Source: an uncultured Ruegeria sp.
GTDB taxonomy: Bacteria; Pseudomonadota; Alphaproteobacteria; Rhodobacterales; Rhodobacteraceae
Direction: 5' to 3'
Assembly (NCBI RefSeq): GCF_947500045.1
Contig: NZ_CANMQQ010000004.1
Coordinates: forward strand, 124,001 to 188,000
Length of the DNA: 64,000 nt
The position numbers and the translations under genes were made by a program. Positions 36,695 through 45,538 of the stretch are shown here, piece by piece (position 1 is the stretch's first letter; each line of letters opens with the position of its first letter). The notes beneath the pieces are model-generated. The model ran no database searches. It was not told the origin of the DNA and was given only the letters and a program-made list of their open reading frames with translations.

Positions 36695-38341
36695 CTACAT
36701 ATTGGGGTAGTTCGGGCCGTCGCCACCTTGCGGCGTGGTCCAGGTGATATTCTGGCTGGGATCCTTGATGTCACAGGTCTTGCAGTGAACACAGTTCTGA
36801 AAGTTGATCACGAATCGCGGTTCGCCATCGTCCTCGACCATCTCATAGACACCCGCTGGACAATACCGCTGCGCCGGTTCGTCGAATTTAGGCAGATTGA
36901 CCTTAACCGGAATTTCCGGATCGGTGAGGCGCAGGTGGCAGGGCTGGCTTTCCTCATGATTGGTCGCGGCAAACGATACGTTTGTCAGGCGGTCGAAGGA
37001 CAGCACGCCGTCGGGTTTCGGGTAATCGATTGGCTGGTGCTTGCTGGCATCTTCGGTCGACTCAGCGTCGTTCTTGCCATGTCCAACCGTACCAAACAGC
37101 GAAAAGCCCAGCGTGTTCGTCCACATGTCCAGACCGCCCAGCATCAGACTGGCGGTCAGGCCCCATTTCGACCAGATCGGCTTGACGTTGCGCACTTTCT
37201 TCAGGTCTGCGCCGATTGGGCCGTCGCGTACATCAGTCTCGTAGGTGGTCAGCTCATCACCCGAACGCTCGGCCTTGATTGCATCATAGGCGGCCTCGGC
37301 AGCGGCTTTGCCCGACAGCATCGCATTGTGGTTGCCCTTGATGCGCGGCACGTTGACCATACCCGCCGAACAGCCCAGCAGCGCCACGCCCGGGGCAACC
37401 AGCTTTGGCATCGACTGATAGCCGCCTTCGGTGATTGCACGGGCGCCGTAAGCCACGCGTTTGCCGCCTTTCAGCAACTCTGCCACCATCGGATGATGCT
37501 TGAAGCGCTGGAATTCCATGTACGGATACAGATGCGGATTTTTGTAGTTCAGATGGACCACAAAACCGACATAAACCTGATTGTTCTCAAGGTGGTAAAT
37601 GAACGACCCGCCTCCCGCGTTGCTGCCCAGCGGCCAACCCATCGTGTGGGTGACGGTGCCTTCCTTGTGCTTGTCTGGATCGATCTCCCAGATCTCTTTC
37701 ATGCCGACGCCATATTTCTGCACTTCTTTGCCAGCAGACAGATCGTATTTGGCGATCACTTCTTTGGATAGCGAGCCACGCACACCTTCTGACAAGAAGA
37801 CATATTTGCCGTGCAGTTCCATGCCCGGCTCGGTGTTGGGGCCATAGGAGCCGTCTGGCTCCAGACCAAACACACCTGCCACAACGCCTTTGACTTCACC
37901 GTTTTCGCCATAGACCATTTCAGAGCAGGCCATGCCGGGGAAAATCTCTACGCCCATCTCTTCGGCCTGTTCGGCCATCCAGCGGCAGACATTGCCCATT
38001 GAGACGATGTAGTTACCGTGGTTGTTCATCAGCGGCGGCATCGGGAAGTTGGGGATGCGGATCTGGCCCGCCTCGCCCAGCATATAGAAGTTGTCTTCTT
38101 CGACCGGTACGTTCAGTGGCGCGCCTTTTTCCTTCCAATCGGGGATCAGCGCATCCAGACCGCAGGGGTCCAGCACAGCACCCGACAGGATATGCGCACC
38201 CACTTCCGAGCCCTTTTCCAGCACGACGACATTCAGATCAGCATCCAGTTGTTTCAAACGGATGGCCGCAGACAGACCGGCAGGGCCTGCGCCCACGATC
38301 ACCACGTCATATTCCATCGCTTCGCGTTCAATCTCGGCCAT
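36695..38341 (-). CDS. electron transfer flavoprotein-ubiquinone oxidoreductase
   Basis: 548 residues. FAD site VVIVGAGPAGLSAAIRL at the N-terminus, the membrane-associating quinone domain in the middle, and a C-terminal 4Fe-4S ferredoxin part with CPAGVYEM and NCVHCKTCDIKDP. It passes electrons from ETF, reduced by acyl-CoA dehydrogenases such as the one at 50.3-52.0 kb, into ubiquinone. AAGGAG stands seven bases before the ATG. 104 bases separate it from the TPR gene. Confidence 0.96.
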   Translation of the reverse strand: MAEIEREAMEYDVVIVGAGPAGLSAAIRLKQLDADLNVVVLEKGSEVGAHILSGAVLDPCGLDALIPDWKEKGAPLNVPVEEDNFYMLGEAGQIRIPNFPMPPLMNNHGNYIVSMGNVCRWMAEQAEEMGVEIFPGMACSEMVYGENGEVKGVVAGVFGLEPDGSYGPNTEPGMELHGKYVFLSEGVRGSLSKEVIAKYDLSAGKEVQKYGVGMKEIWEIDPDKHKEGTVTHTMGWPLGSNAGGGSFIYHLENNQVYVGFVVHLNYKNPHLYPYMEFQRFKHHPMVAELLKGGKRVAYGARAITEGGYQSMPKLVAPGVALLGCSAGMVNVPRIKGNHNAMLSGKAAAEAAYDAIKAERSGDELTTYETDVRDGPIGADLKKVRNVKPIWSKWGLTASLMLGGLDMWTNTLGFSLFGTVGHGKNDAESTEDASKHQPIDYPKPDGVLSFDRLTNVSFAATNHEESQPCHLRLTDPEIPVKVNLPKFDEPAQRYCPAGVYEMVEDDGEPRFVINFQNCVHCKTCDIKDPSQNITWTTPQGGDGPNYPNM

Positions 38342-38477
38342 CGCGGGCTCCTTCGCTTACTTTCCGAATTGGCGCTTTTCTCATGCGGTCCGCGCAATAT
38401 TGTTTCACAGCTGGTTACATGCTGGAAAAGACCTTGGTCAATCGAAACACGGCGTAACAATGACGCTATTCGACAAT

Positions 38478-38933
38478 TCAGCCCTCTGGCGTATCCCCCA
38501 TAAGGTATCTGGGACCGCTACCAAGGGATTTGGCCCGGTCATCGGGGTTATAGAGCTTACATTTGGGCAGACTGAGACAGCCGCAACCGATGCAACCATC
38601 CAGATTGTCGCGCAGTCGCATCAGCGTGTCGATTCGCTGATCCAGACGGGTGCGCAACACTTCGCTGATAGTCTTCCAGTCATGGGGCGTTGGTGTGCGA
38701 TTTCCCGGCAGTCCCGACAGAACCTCACGGATCTCGGGCAACGTCAGGCCGAATTGCTGCGCGATCATCACAAAGCTCAGCCGCCGAATATCGGCACGCT
38801 GATACCGCCGCTGCCCGCCTGCATTCCGCCACGGTGAAATCAAACCCTGTGCCTCGTAATACCGGATTGCCGAGACGGCCAACCCGGTACGCCGGGCCAG
38901 TGCGCCAATCGCCAAACCTTCGGAAACTGCCAT
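38478..38933 (-). CDS. soxR: redox-sensitive MerR-type activator SoxR
   Basis: 151 residues. MerR helix-turn-helix (IGALARRTGLAVSAIRYYEAQG) and the [2Fe-2S] cluster loop with cysteines 114, 117, 119 and 125 (CIGCGCLSLPKC). SoxR is activated by oxidation of the cluster by redox-cycling compounds. There is no soxS nearby, as expected outside enterics, where SoxR acts directly on a small regulon. It is divergent from the VOC gene over a 19-base-spacer promoter. Confidence 0.95.
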   Translation of the reverse strand: MAVSEGLAIGALARRTGLAVSAIRYYEAQGLISPWRNAGGQRRYQRADIRRLSFVMIAQQFGLTLPEIREVLSGLPGNRTPTPHDWKTISEVLRTRLDQRIDTLMRLRDNLDGCIGCGCLSLPKCKLYNPDDRAKSLGSGPRYLMGDTPEG

Positions 38934-38955
38934 AACGAACTCCGGAAAAAATCCC

Positions 38956-38986
38956 TTGACCTAAAGTTAGGTTCAGAAATTACAGT
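38956..38986 (+). promoter_or_regulatory. SoxR-type promoter and operator
   Basis: TTGACC (38956-38961) and TACAGT (38981-38986) are spaced by 19 bases, the over-long spacer typical of MerR-family promoters. Inside the spacer lies a perfect inverted repeat ACCTAA-AG-TTAGGT (38959-38972). It resembles the known soxbox, which also carries CCT-N-AA-TTAGG-like halves. It points at the VOC gene, making that the likely SoxR target. Confidence 0.8.
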
Positions 38987-39022
38987 GAGTCGGGACAAAC
39001 CTCAAGCAAAGAAGGAGAACCC

Positions 39023-39403
39023 ATGATGGCGACCTTGGAACATACCAACTTTACCGTCCGTGACCCGAAGGCATCCGCGGCATGGATGCAGGACGTCTTC
39101 GATTGGAAAACGCGCTGGGAAGGCCCGGCAATAGCAGGCGGCTATACCGTGCACGTGGGCAGCGCACACACCTATCTGGCACTTTACACCCCCGATGATC
39201 CGAAGCCCGCCGTAGAAAGCAGCTACGATATCTTGGGCGGGTTGAACCATGTGGGCGTGCTGGTCGAAGATATTGATGCAACCGAGGCCAAGGTTCGAAA
39301 AGCAGGGTTCGAACCGCATAACCACGCTGATTATGAACCCGGACGGCGATTCTATTTTCGTGACGATAACGGCATCGAGTTCGAGGTGGTTCAGTATGAT
39401 TGA
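39023..39403 (+). CDS. VOC (glyoxalase/bleomycin resistance) family protein
   Basis: 126 residues with two beta-alpha-beta-beta-beta modules: LEHTNFTVRDPKASAAWM to YLALYTP, and LNHVGVLVEDIDATEAKV to GIEFEVVQY. Conserved His and Glu (H7/8, E near the end) suggest a metal site. GGAG precedes the ATG pair at 39023/39026. Driven by the SoxR-type promoter, it may detoxify redox-cycling or electrophilic compounds; substrate unknown. Confidence 0.88.
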   Translation: MMATLEHTNFTVRDPKASAAWMQDVFDWKTRWEGPAIAGGYTVHVGSAHTYLALYTPDDPKPAVESSYDILGGLNHVGVLVEDIDATEAKVRKAGFEPHNHADYEPGRRFYFRDDNGIEFEVVQYD

Positions 39404-39451
39404 GATGCTGTGGCTTGCGCATGATGCCTGCCGCTGGCGACGAGGTGAGTT

Positions 39452-39480
39452 GTTGGGACAGCGCCATAGGCGCGCCCAAC
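39452..39480. repeat. stem-loop in the VOC-greA gap
   Basis: GTTGGG-ACA-GCGCC-ATA-GGCGC-G-CCCAAC can fold into an eleven-pair hairpin with a small internal loop. It is 49 bases after the VOC stop in a 236-base gap. No T-run follows, so it is not a standard intrinsic terminator; it may protect the VOC mRNA end or mark a Rho-dependent end. Nothing else is clear in this gap. Confidence 0.5.
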
Positions 39481-39639
39481 CCCCTCAAAGGCGGCGCTAA
39501 GTCGCGAGTTTGCTGACAAGGTGCGCCTCCCCTCTTGCAATTCACGCCTCATTTGGGTCAGGTAATTGCCAACCCATCCTTCGCCCCGACGCTGACCCAT
39601 GCGGCGGGGCGTAACAATTTCTGCGTGGACGACAAGACT

Positions 39640-40110
39640 ATGGAAAAGATCCCCATGACGCCTACGGGCAATGCCGCGCTCGGGGCGGAGCTGAAAAACC
39701 TGAAATCCGTCGAGCGCCCGGCCATCATCGAAGCGATTGCAACGGCACGCGAACTCGGTGACCTGAAAGAGAATGCCGAATATCACTCGGCCCGCGAAAA
39801 ACAGGGCTTCATCGAAGGCCGCATTAAAGAGCTTGAAGGCATCCTTTCACTGGCCGATGTCATTGATCCGGCCAAACTGTCGGGTGCGATCAAATTTGGT
39901 GCCCAGGTGACGCTGGTTGATGAAGATACCGATGAAGAAAAGACCTGGCAGATCGTGGGTGAGTATGAGGCCAACATCGAGAAAGGCCTTTTGAACATCA
40001 AATCCCCTATCGCGCGCGCCCTGATCGGCAAGGAAGAAGGCGACAGCGTCGAGGTTCGCACCCCCGGCGGCGTGCGTTCCTACGAAGTCCTGAGTATCAA
40101 ATACGCCTGA
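39640..40110 (+). CDS. greA: transcription elongation factor GreA
   Basis: 156 residues from the ATG at 39640 (EKIPMTPTG). The N-terminal coiled coil with [20 protein letters not shown] holds the acidic tip that enters the RNA polymerase secondary channel and triggers cleavage of backtracked RNA; the C-terminal FKBP-like domain follows ([18 protein letters not shown]). The ribosome site is weak. Upstream in-frame codons exist but lack family similarity. Confidence 0.95.
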   Translation: MEKIPMTPTGNAALGAELKNLKSVERPAIIEAIATARELGDLKENAEYHSAREKQGFIEGRIKELEGILSLADVIDPAKLSGAIKFGAQVTLVDEDTDEEKTWQIVGEYEANIEKGLLNIKSPIARALIGKEEGDSVEVRTPGGVRSYEVLSIKYA

Positions 40111-40124
40111 GCGGAGCGTTTGTC

Positions 40125-41117
40125 ATGTCAGGGTCTGAACCTGAGCAGGAAACCGAAAAGCCAACGTCGCTGGGTATCTATGACCGCCCCGCGCACAGCT
40201 CGGTCACCGAGATCGAGATCGCGGCTGTTGTGCTCAGCCTGATCTGGCTGGTGGTATCGGTTGTGTTTCTGGTGCTCCCCGGCGCACAGCAAGGCGGGTT
40301 CATCGTAACGTTCCTGGCGGTGTTCATGCCCGTGGCGATGATCTGGGTCGCTGCCCTGGCCATGCGCGCCAGTCGTGTGATGCGCGAGGAAAGCGCCCGC
40401 CTGCAGACCGCAATCGACGCGATCCGAAACAGCTATGTCGTTCAACAACAGCGCGCCGCCAGCACTTATGAGCCGACAGTCGGCAAAAAGCTTGACGAAA
40501 TCGCCGAAAGCGCGAAAAAGACTGAAAGCGCACTGGCGACATTCTCGACCAACCGCGACGAGCCTGCGCGGGTCAGTAAGCCCACATCTGAGGCCGCCAA
40601 CCAAACCTCGTTGGAACTCGGGACACCGGCGGAAGACATTGCACCCCCGCTGCCTACCGATATCTTTATCCGCGCCCTGAACTTCCCCGAAACGCAAAGC
40701 GATGAAGCTGGTTTTGATGCGCTGCGCCTCGCTCTGAAAGACCGCAAGACATCGCAACTTGTGCAGGCCTCACAGGATGTTCTGACCCTGCTCAGCCAGG
40801 AAGGCATTTATATGGATGACCTGCGCCCCGATATGTCCCGGCCAGAGGTCTGGCGGCAGTTTGCCCAAGGCGCGCGCGGGCGGTCGGTGGCCGCATTGGG
40901 AGGTATCCGGGACCGGTCATCACTTGCACTGACGGCGGCACGGATGAAACAGGACCCGATTTTTCGCGATGCGGCCCACCATTTCCTGCGTCGCTTCGAT
41001 CACATGATCGTCGAGTTCGAGCCCGAAGCCAGCGACGCTGAGCTGACAGCACTGGGTGAAACCCGCACTGCACGGGCCTTCATGCTGCTGGGGCGGGTGG
41101 CAGGGACGTTTGACTAA
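40125..41117 (+). CDS. two-helix membrane protein with helical C-terminal domain
   Basis: 330 residues. Two adjacent membrane helices (about 28-55 and 60-82), a helical linker (SRVMREESARLQTAIDAIRNS), a low-complexity hinge, and a C-terminal helical domain (about 170-330). Starts 15 bases after greA with GGAG, so probably co-transcribed. I recall similar proteins after greA in Rhodobacterales but no function is known. Confidence 0.75.
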   Translation: MSGSEPEQETEKPTSLGIYDRPAHSSVTEIEIAAVVLSLIWLVVSVVFLVLPGAQQGGFIVTFLAVFMPVAMIWVAALAMRASRVMREESARLQTAIDAIRNSYVVQQQRAASTYEPTVGKKLDEIAESAKKTESALATFSTNRDEPARVSKPTSEAANQTSLELGTPAEDIAPPLPTDIFIRALNFPETQSDEAGFDALRLALKDRKTSQLVQASQDVLTLLSQEGIYMDDLRPDMSRPEVWRQFAQGARGRSVAALGGIRDRSSLALTAARMKQDPIFRDAAHHFLRRFDHMIVEFEPEASDAELTALGETRTARAFMLLGRVAGTFD

Positions 41118-41159
41118 GGCGCTTTGAGTTTTCTCGGAACAATTAAAAAGCAATGCTCC

Positions 41160-42425
41160 TCAGAGCCCAAAGCTTCCGTATGGAATAAATCGCACCAAAT
41201 CGCCCTGCTTGATATCTCGGGCACCGTCCTCAATTTCCACAAGACCTTCGGCCCAGCTCAGCCCGCTGATCCGGCCCGACCCTTCCGAATGAAACACCTC
41301 GGCCTTTCCATCGCGGATACGGGCGCGCAGATACTCGCGGCGGCCCGGTTTCTTGCGCTTTTCAAACGCGGCAGGCATGTCGAACCCTTGGGGTTCCTGC
41401 CAGCCTGCGCCAGCCATCAAGCTCAGCGCAGGGCGTGCAAAGATCAATGTGCAGACCATCGCTGCCACGGGATTGCCCGGCAGACCGAAAACGGGTGTTT
41501 GCCCCCACATACCCAACGCCAGAGGCCGGCCGGGCTTAAGTGCGATGCGCCATTCCTGCATCGCCCCAGCCTCACGCAACAGCGCCGAGACGTGATCTTC
41601 ATCACCTGCAGACGCCCCGCCACTTGTCAGGATTACATCCACCCGCTCAGCCGCTTGATCCAGATGCAGCTTCAATGCCTCGCGGTCATCAGTCGCGCGC
41701 CCAAGATCAACCGGATCAAAACCCATACGTTCTACCAGCGACAACAACATTGGGCGGTTGGCATCATATATCTGCCCCGGCCCAGCACTGTCGCCCGGCT
41801 CGACCAGTTCATCCCCGGTCGACAGCACGCCCACGCGCAACGTCTTGCGCACGGATACCTCGGCCACCCCGACTGCCGACAAAAGCGCCAAATCCGCTGA
41901 CGTCAACCGCCGACCGGCAGGCAAGGCCAATGCGCCTTCGACTACGTCTTCACCTGCATTTCGCGTATTGGCACCCTGTTTCAATGGGCCTCGGAAAGCG
42001 ACGTGCCCGCGTTCAAACGTCACGTCCTCTTCCAGGATGACCGTATCAACACCCTGTGGCAGGGCGGCCCCGGTCAGAACACGCACAGCATGGCCTAAAG
42101 GAACCTCACCGCTAAACGGAATACCCGCAGCAGCCCGCCCATCGACTAACGGCAAAACGCAGGAACCATCTGGCACAGGCCCGGCGAATCCGTACCCATC
42201 TACAGCCGTGTTTGCCTGTGGCGGATTTGACCGTTTGGCCAGCTCATCCGATACCAGAATGCGACCCGCGGCCTGCATCAACGGCACGCTCTCGATCCTG
42301 GTCACTACCGTCAATCTATCCCGCAACAGCGCCAGAGCTTCGTCAACCGGCGTCCAGTTCACCCCGGCGGGCAGGGCAAAGCAATCATTGCGCAAGGGTG
42401 GCGGTGCAATATCCGGCTTACTCAT
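41160..42425 (-). CDS. moeA: molybdopterin molybdotransferase
   Basis: 421 residues. NTAVDGYGF, LPQGVDTVILEEDV and LTSGGASAGDEDHV with GLPGNPVAAMV are MoeA domain signatures. It inserts molybdate into adenylylated molybdopterin. ATGA overlap with mobB; last gene of the leftward fdhD-mobA-mobB-moeA operon. Confidence 0.95.
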   Translation of the reverse strand: MSKPDIAPPPLRNDCFALPAGVNWTPVDEALALLRDRLTVVTRIESVPLMQAAGRILVSDELAKRSNPPQANTAVDGYGFAGPVPDGSCVLPLVDGRAAAGIPFSGEVPLGHAVRVLTGAALPQGVDTVILEEDVTFERGHVAFRGPLKQGANTRNAGEDVVEGALALPAGRRLTSADLALLSAVGVAEVSVRKTLRVGVLSTGDELVEPGDSAGPGQIYDANRPMLLSLVERMGFDPVDLGRATDDREALKLHLDQAAERVDVILTSGGASAGDEDHVSALLREAGAMQEWRIALKPGRPLALGMWGQTPVFGLPGNPVAAMVCTLIFARPALSLMAGAGWQEPQGFDMPAAFEKRKKPGRREYLRARIRDGKAEVFHSEGSGRISGLSWAEGLVEIEDGARDIKQGDLVRFIPYGSFGL

Positions 42426-42913
42426 AATCCGACCTCCCCAAGGATGAAATCTGCAATGGCCATCGTATCACCCAGATCGAATACGGGGCGATCCAGTTCC
42501 AATGACGTATCGCTGGCAACCGCGCGGATCGAGTCATCATTTGCTGCAATCAGCGGATTGCCGGGCTCTGCGCGAAAAGCCTCGACCTTGGGATGACGTT
42601 CGCGTTTGAAACCTTCGACCAGCACCAGATCGACCGGTGACAAACGGGCCAGCAACGCGTCCAGCTTTGGTTCCGGCGCGCCGCGCAGCTCCTGCATCAA
42701 GGCGATACGCTGATCTGATGCCAGCAACACCTCGGATGCACCTGCCACACGATGACGGTGGCTGTCCGTGCCCGGCTGGTCGACATCAACGCAATGATGC
42801 GCGTGTTTGACCGTGGAAACGCTAAAGCCACGCCCGCTGATCTCGGCCACCAGCCGTTCCATCAGCCCGGTTTTACCTGCGTTTTTCCAGCCGGTGACGC
42901 CGTAAACCTTCAT
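42422..42913 (-). CDS. mobB: molybdopterin-guanine dinucleotide biosynthesis protein B
   Basis: 163 residues. Walker A GWKNAGKTGLMERLV near the N-terminus, then STVKHAHH and DLVLVEGFKRERHPKVE, the MobB GTPase pattern. It assists MobA in guanylation of the cofactor. Overlaps both neighbours by four bases. Confidence 0.93.
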   Translation of the reverse strand: MKVYGVTGWKNAGKTGLMERLVAEISGRGFSVSTVKHAHHCVDVDQPGTDSHRHRVAGASEVLLASDQRIALMQELRGAPEPKLDALLARLSPVDLVLVEGFKRERHPKVEAFRAEPGNPLIAANDDSIRAVASDTSLELDRPVFDLGDTMAIADFILGEVGL

Positions 42914-43566
42914 GCTTGCTCCAACAATGTTTCGGCGCGTGCCAAATCTTCGGGCGTGTTGACGTTGAAAAACGGATCAAAAGGTTCGGCTGAGAACAAG
43001 GCTTCACGCCCCTCATGCTGGTCGGTCCACAGGACAACCTTGCGCAAACCACCCTCAAGCGCCACTCGCAGATCATTGCGCAGGGCGACTGGCCAGAGGC
43101 CAAATGTCGGGTGCCGATTGACCCGCTTGCCGCCACCAGATTTCAACGCATCATCCCCAGTACGCGGCGTGGTAGCGAGAACAAGTGGATGCTGTTGCCC
43201 ATCAGCGGCCAGCAACAATTGCGCCACCAGATCACGCGAAAAAAACGGCGTATCCGCCGCTACCGTCACGATGGAATGTGCACCTTGTTCAGCAGCCCAA
43301 TCGAGACCTGCGAGAACACCGGCCAACGGCCCTGCGAAGCCTACAATCGAATCCGCAATCACAGGTAGACCCAGCTTTGAAAACCGCGATGCGTTCCCGT
43401 TGGCATTCAGTGCCAGTCCGTTAACCTGAGGTGATATCCGTTCGATCACACGATCCAACAGGCTTTGCCCGCCGATCTGCAACAACCCTTTGTCGCCTCC
43501 GCCCATGCGGGTTGCGAGGCCACCCGCAAGAATGACACCTAATGGTTTCTGCTCCCAATCAGCCAT
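42910..43566 (-). CDS. mobA: molybdenum cofactor guanylyltransferase
   Basis: 218 residues. LAGGLATRMGGGDKGLL is the nucleotidyltransferase P-loop-like motif; VAADTPFFSRDLV is the metal-binding strand. It attaches GMP to Mo-molybdopterin to make the bis-MGD cofactor used by formate dehydrogenases. Overlaps fdhD by eight bases. Confidence 0.94.
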   Translation of the reverse strand: MADWEQKPLGVILAGGLATRMGGGDKGLLQIGGQSLLDRVIERISPQVNGLALNANGNASRFSKLGLPVIADSIVGFAGPLAGVLAGLDWAAEQGAHSIVTVAADTPFFSRDLVAQLLLAADGQQHPLVLATTPRTGDDALKSGGGKRVNRHPTFGLWPVALRNDLRVALEGGLRKVVLWTDQHEGREALFSAEPFDPFFNVNTPEDLARAETLLEQA

Positions 43567-44500
43567 TGGCGCTCTTCCTGCGATGTTTCTTGTCCTCGAC
43601 TGCTACGGTCGCGGGATCAACGTCACGCACCAAACGGTCCTCACCCGAAAGGCAGACATACCGCTGCCCGCGCATGCGGCCGATCAGGGTCAGACCGACT
43701 TCGCGCGCGATCTCCACCCCCCATGCGGTGAAACCTGAACGTGAGGCGAGTACCGGGATGCCCATCATCGCCGTTTTGATCACCATTTCCGAGGTCAGGC
43801 GACCGGTTGTATAGAGGATTTTGTCCGCCGCACCCTCGCCTTCGGACAACATCCAACCCGCGATCTTGTCGACAGCGTTGTGGCGGCCCACGTCCTCCAT
43901 ATAGACCAACGGGCGGTTTTCGCGGCACAGCACCGTGCCATGAATCGCCCCGGCCTCAAGATAGAGCGAGGGCGTACGGTTGATCTTGGCGGCCAGATCA
44001 TACAGCCACGAGGTGCGCACGGAGACCTGCGGCAGGCGCACGTCCTCCAGCCCTTCCATCATATCACCGAACACAGTGCCCACGGCGCATCCGCTTGTGC
44101 GGGTTTTTTTCTTCAGCTTGTCCTCATACGAGGTCTCGCGCGCCGTGCGGACAATCACGGTTTCTAGATCATCGTCGTAGTCGACTTGCTTTATTTCGTC
44201 GTCGGCCAACAGCATCCCCTGATTGCGCAAGAACCCCAGTGCAAGGTATTCGGGATAATCGCCGATGGTCATCGCGGTCACGATTTCCTGCGCGTTGAGG
44301 AAGATGGTCAGCGGACGTTCCTCAACCACCGAAATCTGGCTGACCTCACCATTCTGATCCACGCCTTGTACCGCGCGGGTCAGGCGGGCTGCACCGGGAT
44401 CGGGTGCGATAAGGTATTCTGACAGATCGATTTCCGTGGCCAATTGCAACCCTTTCACAAGACGGCTACTGCTGCTTGCGTCACCATAGGATTTAGCCAT
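43559..44500 (-). CDS. fdhD: formate dehydrogenase sulfurtransferase FdhD
   Basis: 313 residues from the ATG at 44500 (a TTG at 44518 is possible). EERPLTIFLN, EDVGRHNAVDK and ASRSGFTAWGVEIA are FdhD signatures. It carries sulfur from a cysteine desulfurase to the Mo cofactor of formate dehydrogenase. The redox loop reads SGCAVG: the first cysteine, the essential one in E. coli, is kept and the second of CxxC is absent. No formate dehydrogenase gene is in the window. Its ATG overlaps the azlC ATG on the other strand. Confidence 0.92.
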   Translation of the reverse strand: MAKSYGDASSSSRLVKGLQLATEIDLSEYLIAPDPGAARLTRAVQGVDQNGEVSQISVVEERPLTIFLNAQEIVTAMTIGDYPEYLALGFLRNQGMLLADDEIKQVDYDDDLETVIVRTARETSYEDKLKKKTRTSGCAVGTVFGDMMEGLEDVRLPQVSVRTSWLYDLAAKINRTPSLYLEAGAIHGTVLCRENRPLVYMEDVGRHNAVDKIAGWMLSEGEGAADKILYTTGRLTSEMVIKTAMMGIPVLASRSGFTAWGVEIAREVGLTLIGRMRGQRYVCLSGEDRLVRDVDPATVAVEDKKHRRKSANG

Positions 44501-45209
44501 GGCTTCCGCCACATCCAAGTCTTACTTCTGGAAAGGTTTTCGCGACGGTTCGCCCTTCGTATTCGTGGCGATTCCCTTTGGCACCTTGTTCGGCGTGTTC
44601 GCGACCGAGGCGGGCTTGAACATCGTCCAAACCATGGCCTTTTCCGCCACAGTATTCGCCGGGGCAGCGCAATTTACCGCACTGCAGCTGCTGCAGGACA
44701 ACACCCCTACGATCATCATTCTGATTTCTGCGCTGGCGGTGAATCTGAGGGTTGCGATGTATTCGGCTTCGCTGACGCCCTATCTGGGGGCGGCGCCGCT
44801 GTGGCAGCGCGCCTGCGCCGCCTATCTGATTGTGGATCAGTCCTATGCCTGTTCCGTCGTCCGGTTTGAGAAAGAGCCGGACATGTCGGTGCCCCAACGC
44901 ATGGCCTATTTTGTCGGCTCGGTCACGCCGATCACTCCGCTTTGGTTGATTGCAACGTATCTGGGGGCAGTTCTGGGGACGCAAATTCCAGACAGCTGGG
45001 CGCTGGATTTTGCCCTGCCCATTACGTTTCTCTCGATGATTGGGCCGATGATGCGCACGCTTGCCCATGTTGTTGCAGCACTGGTGGCGATTGTCGTGGC
45101 GCTGCTGACGGTTGGAGTTCCGTTCAACCTCGGCCTGCTGATCGCTGGCGCGGCCGGTATGATTGCTGGTGCGCAGGCAGAGTTGCAGCTGGATCGGAAG
45201 AAAACATGA
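44499..45209 (+). CDS. azlC: AzlC family amino-acid exporter subunit
   Basis: 236 residues, about seven hydrophobic helices. FWKGFRDGSPFVFVAIPFG, FGVFATEAGL and FAGAAQFTALQLL are AzlC signatures. With AzlD it exports branched-chain amino acids. AGGA lies seven bases before the ATG. The start overlaps that of fdhD in CCATGG. Confidence 0.92.
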   Translation: MASATSKSYFWKGFRDGSPFVFVAIPFGTLFGVFATEAGLNIVQTMAFSATVFAGAAQFTALQLLQDNTPTIIILISALAVNLRVAMYSASLTPYLGAAPLWQRACAAYLIVDQSYACSVVRFEKEPDMSVPQRMAYFVGSVTPITPLWLIATYLGAVLGTQIPDSWALDFALPITFLSMIGPMMRTLAHVVAALVAIVVALLTVGVPFNLGLLIAGAAGMIAGAQAELQLDRKKT

Positions 45210-45538
45210 CCCAAGTCGACCCGACCACTATTTGGATCATCATTATCGGTCTGGCAATTGGCAGCTATGCCCTGAGATTTACCTTTATCGGGTTGGTCGG
45301 GGATCGCCCGATGCCCCCCTGGTTGCTGCGTCATTTGCGCTATACGGCCGTTGCGATCATTCCGGCCCTGATTGCCCCGTTGGTGGTGTGGCCAGCGGCC
45401 ACGAACGGGCAACCGGATGTGCCACGCATGGCGTCAGCAGCGGTTGCACTGACGGTTGGAATAGTCACGAAAAACGTATTGGCAGCCATCTTCTCGGGGG
45501 CCGCTACGCTGTACGGTCTGCTTTACCTAGTTGGTTGA
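45206..45538 (+). CDS. azlD: AzlD family amino-acid exporter subunit
   Basis: 110 residues from the ATG at 45206, overlapping azlC as ATGA. Four helices; the YALRFTFIGL segment and PALIAPLVVW are typical of AzlD. Small partner of AzlC. It runs 12 bases into the convergent lipoprotein gene. Confidence 0.92.
   Translation: MTQVDPTTIWIIIIGLAIGSYALRFTFIGLVGDRPMPPWLLRHLRYTAVAIIPALIAPLVVWPAATNGQPDVPRMASAAVALTVGIVTKNVLAAIFSGAATLYGLLYLVG

Noticed and set aside
39396..39500. 34-codon frame overlapping the end of the VOC gene
   Set aside because: Arg- and Pro-rich tail, no ribosome site, and it runs through a strong hairpin; more likely untranslated sequence.
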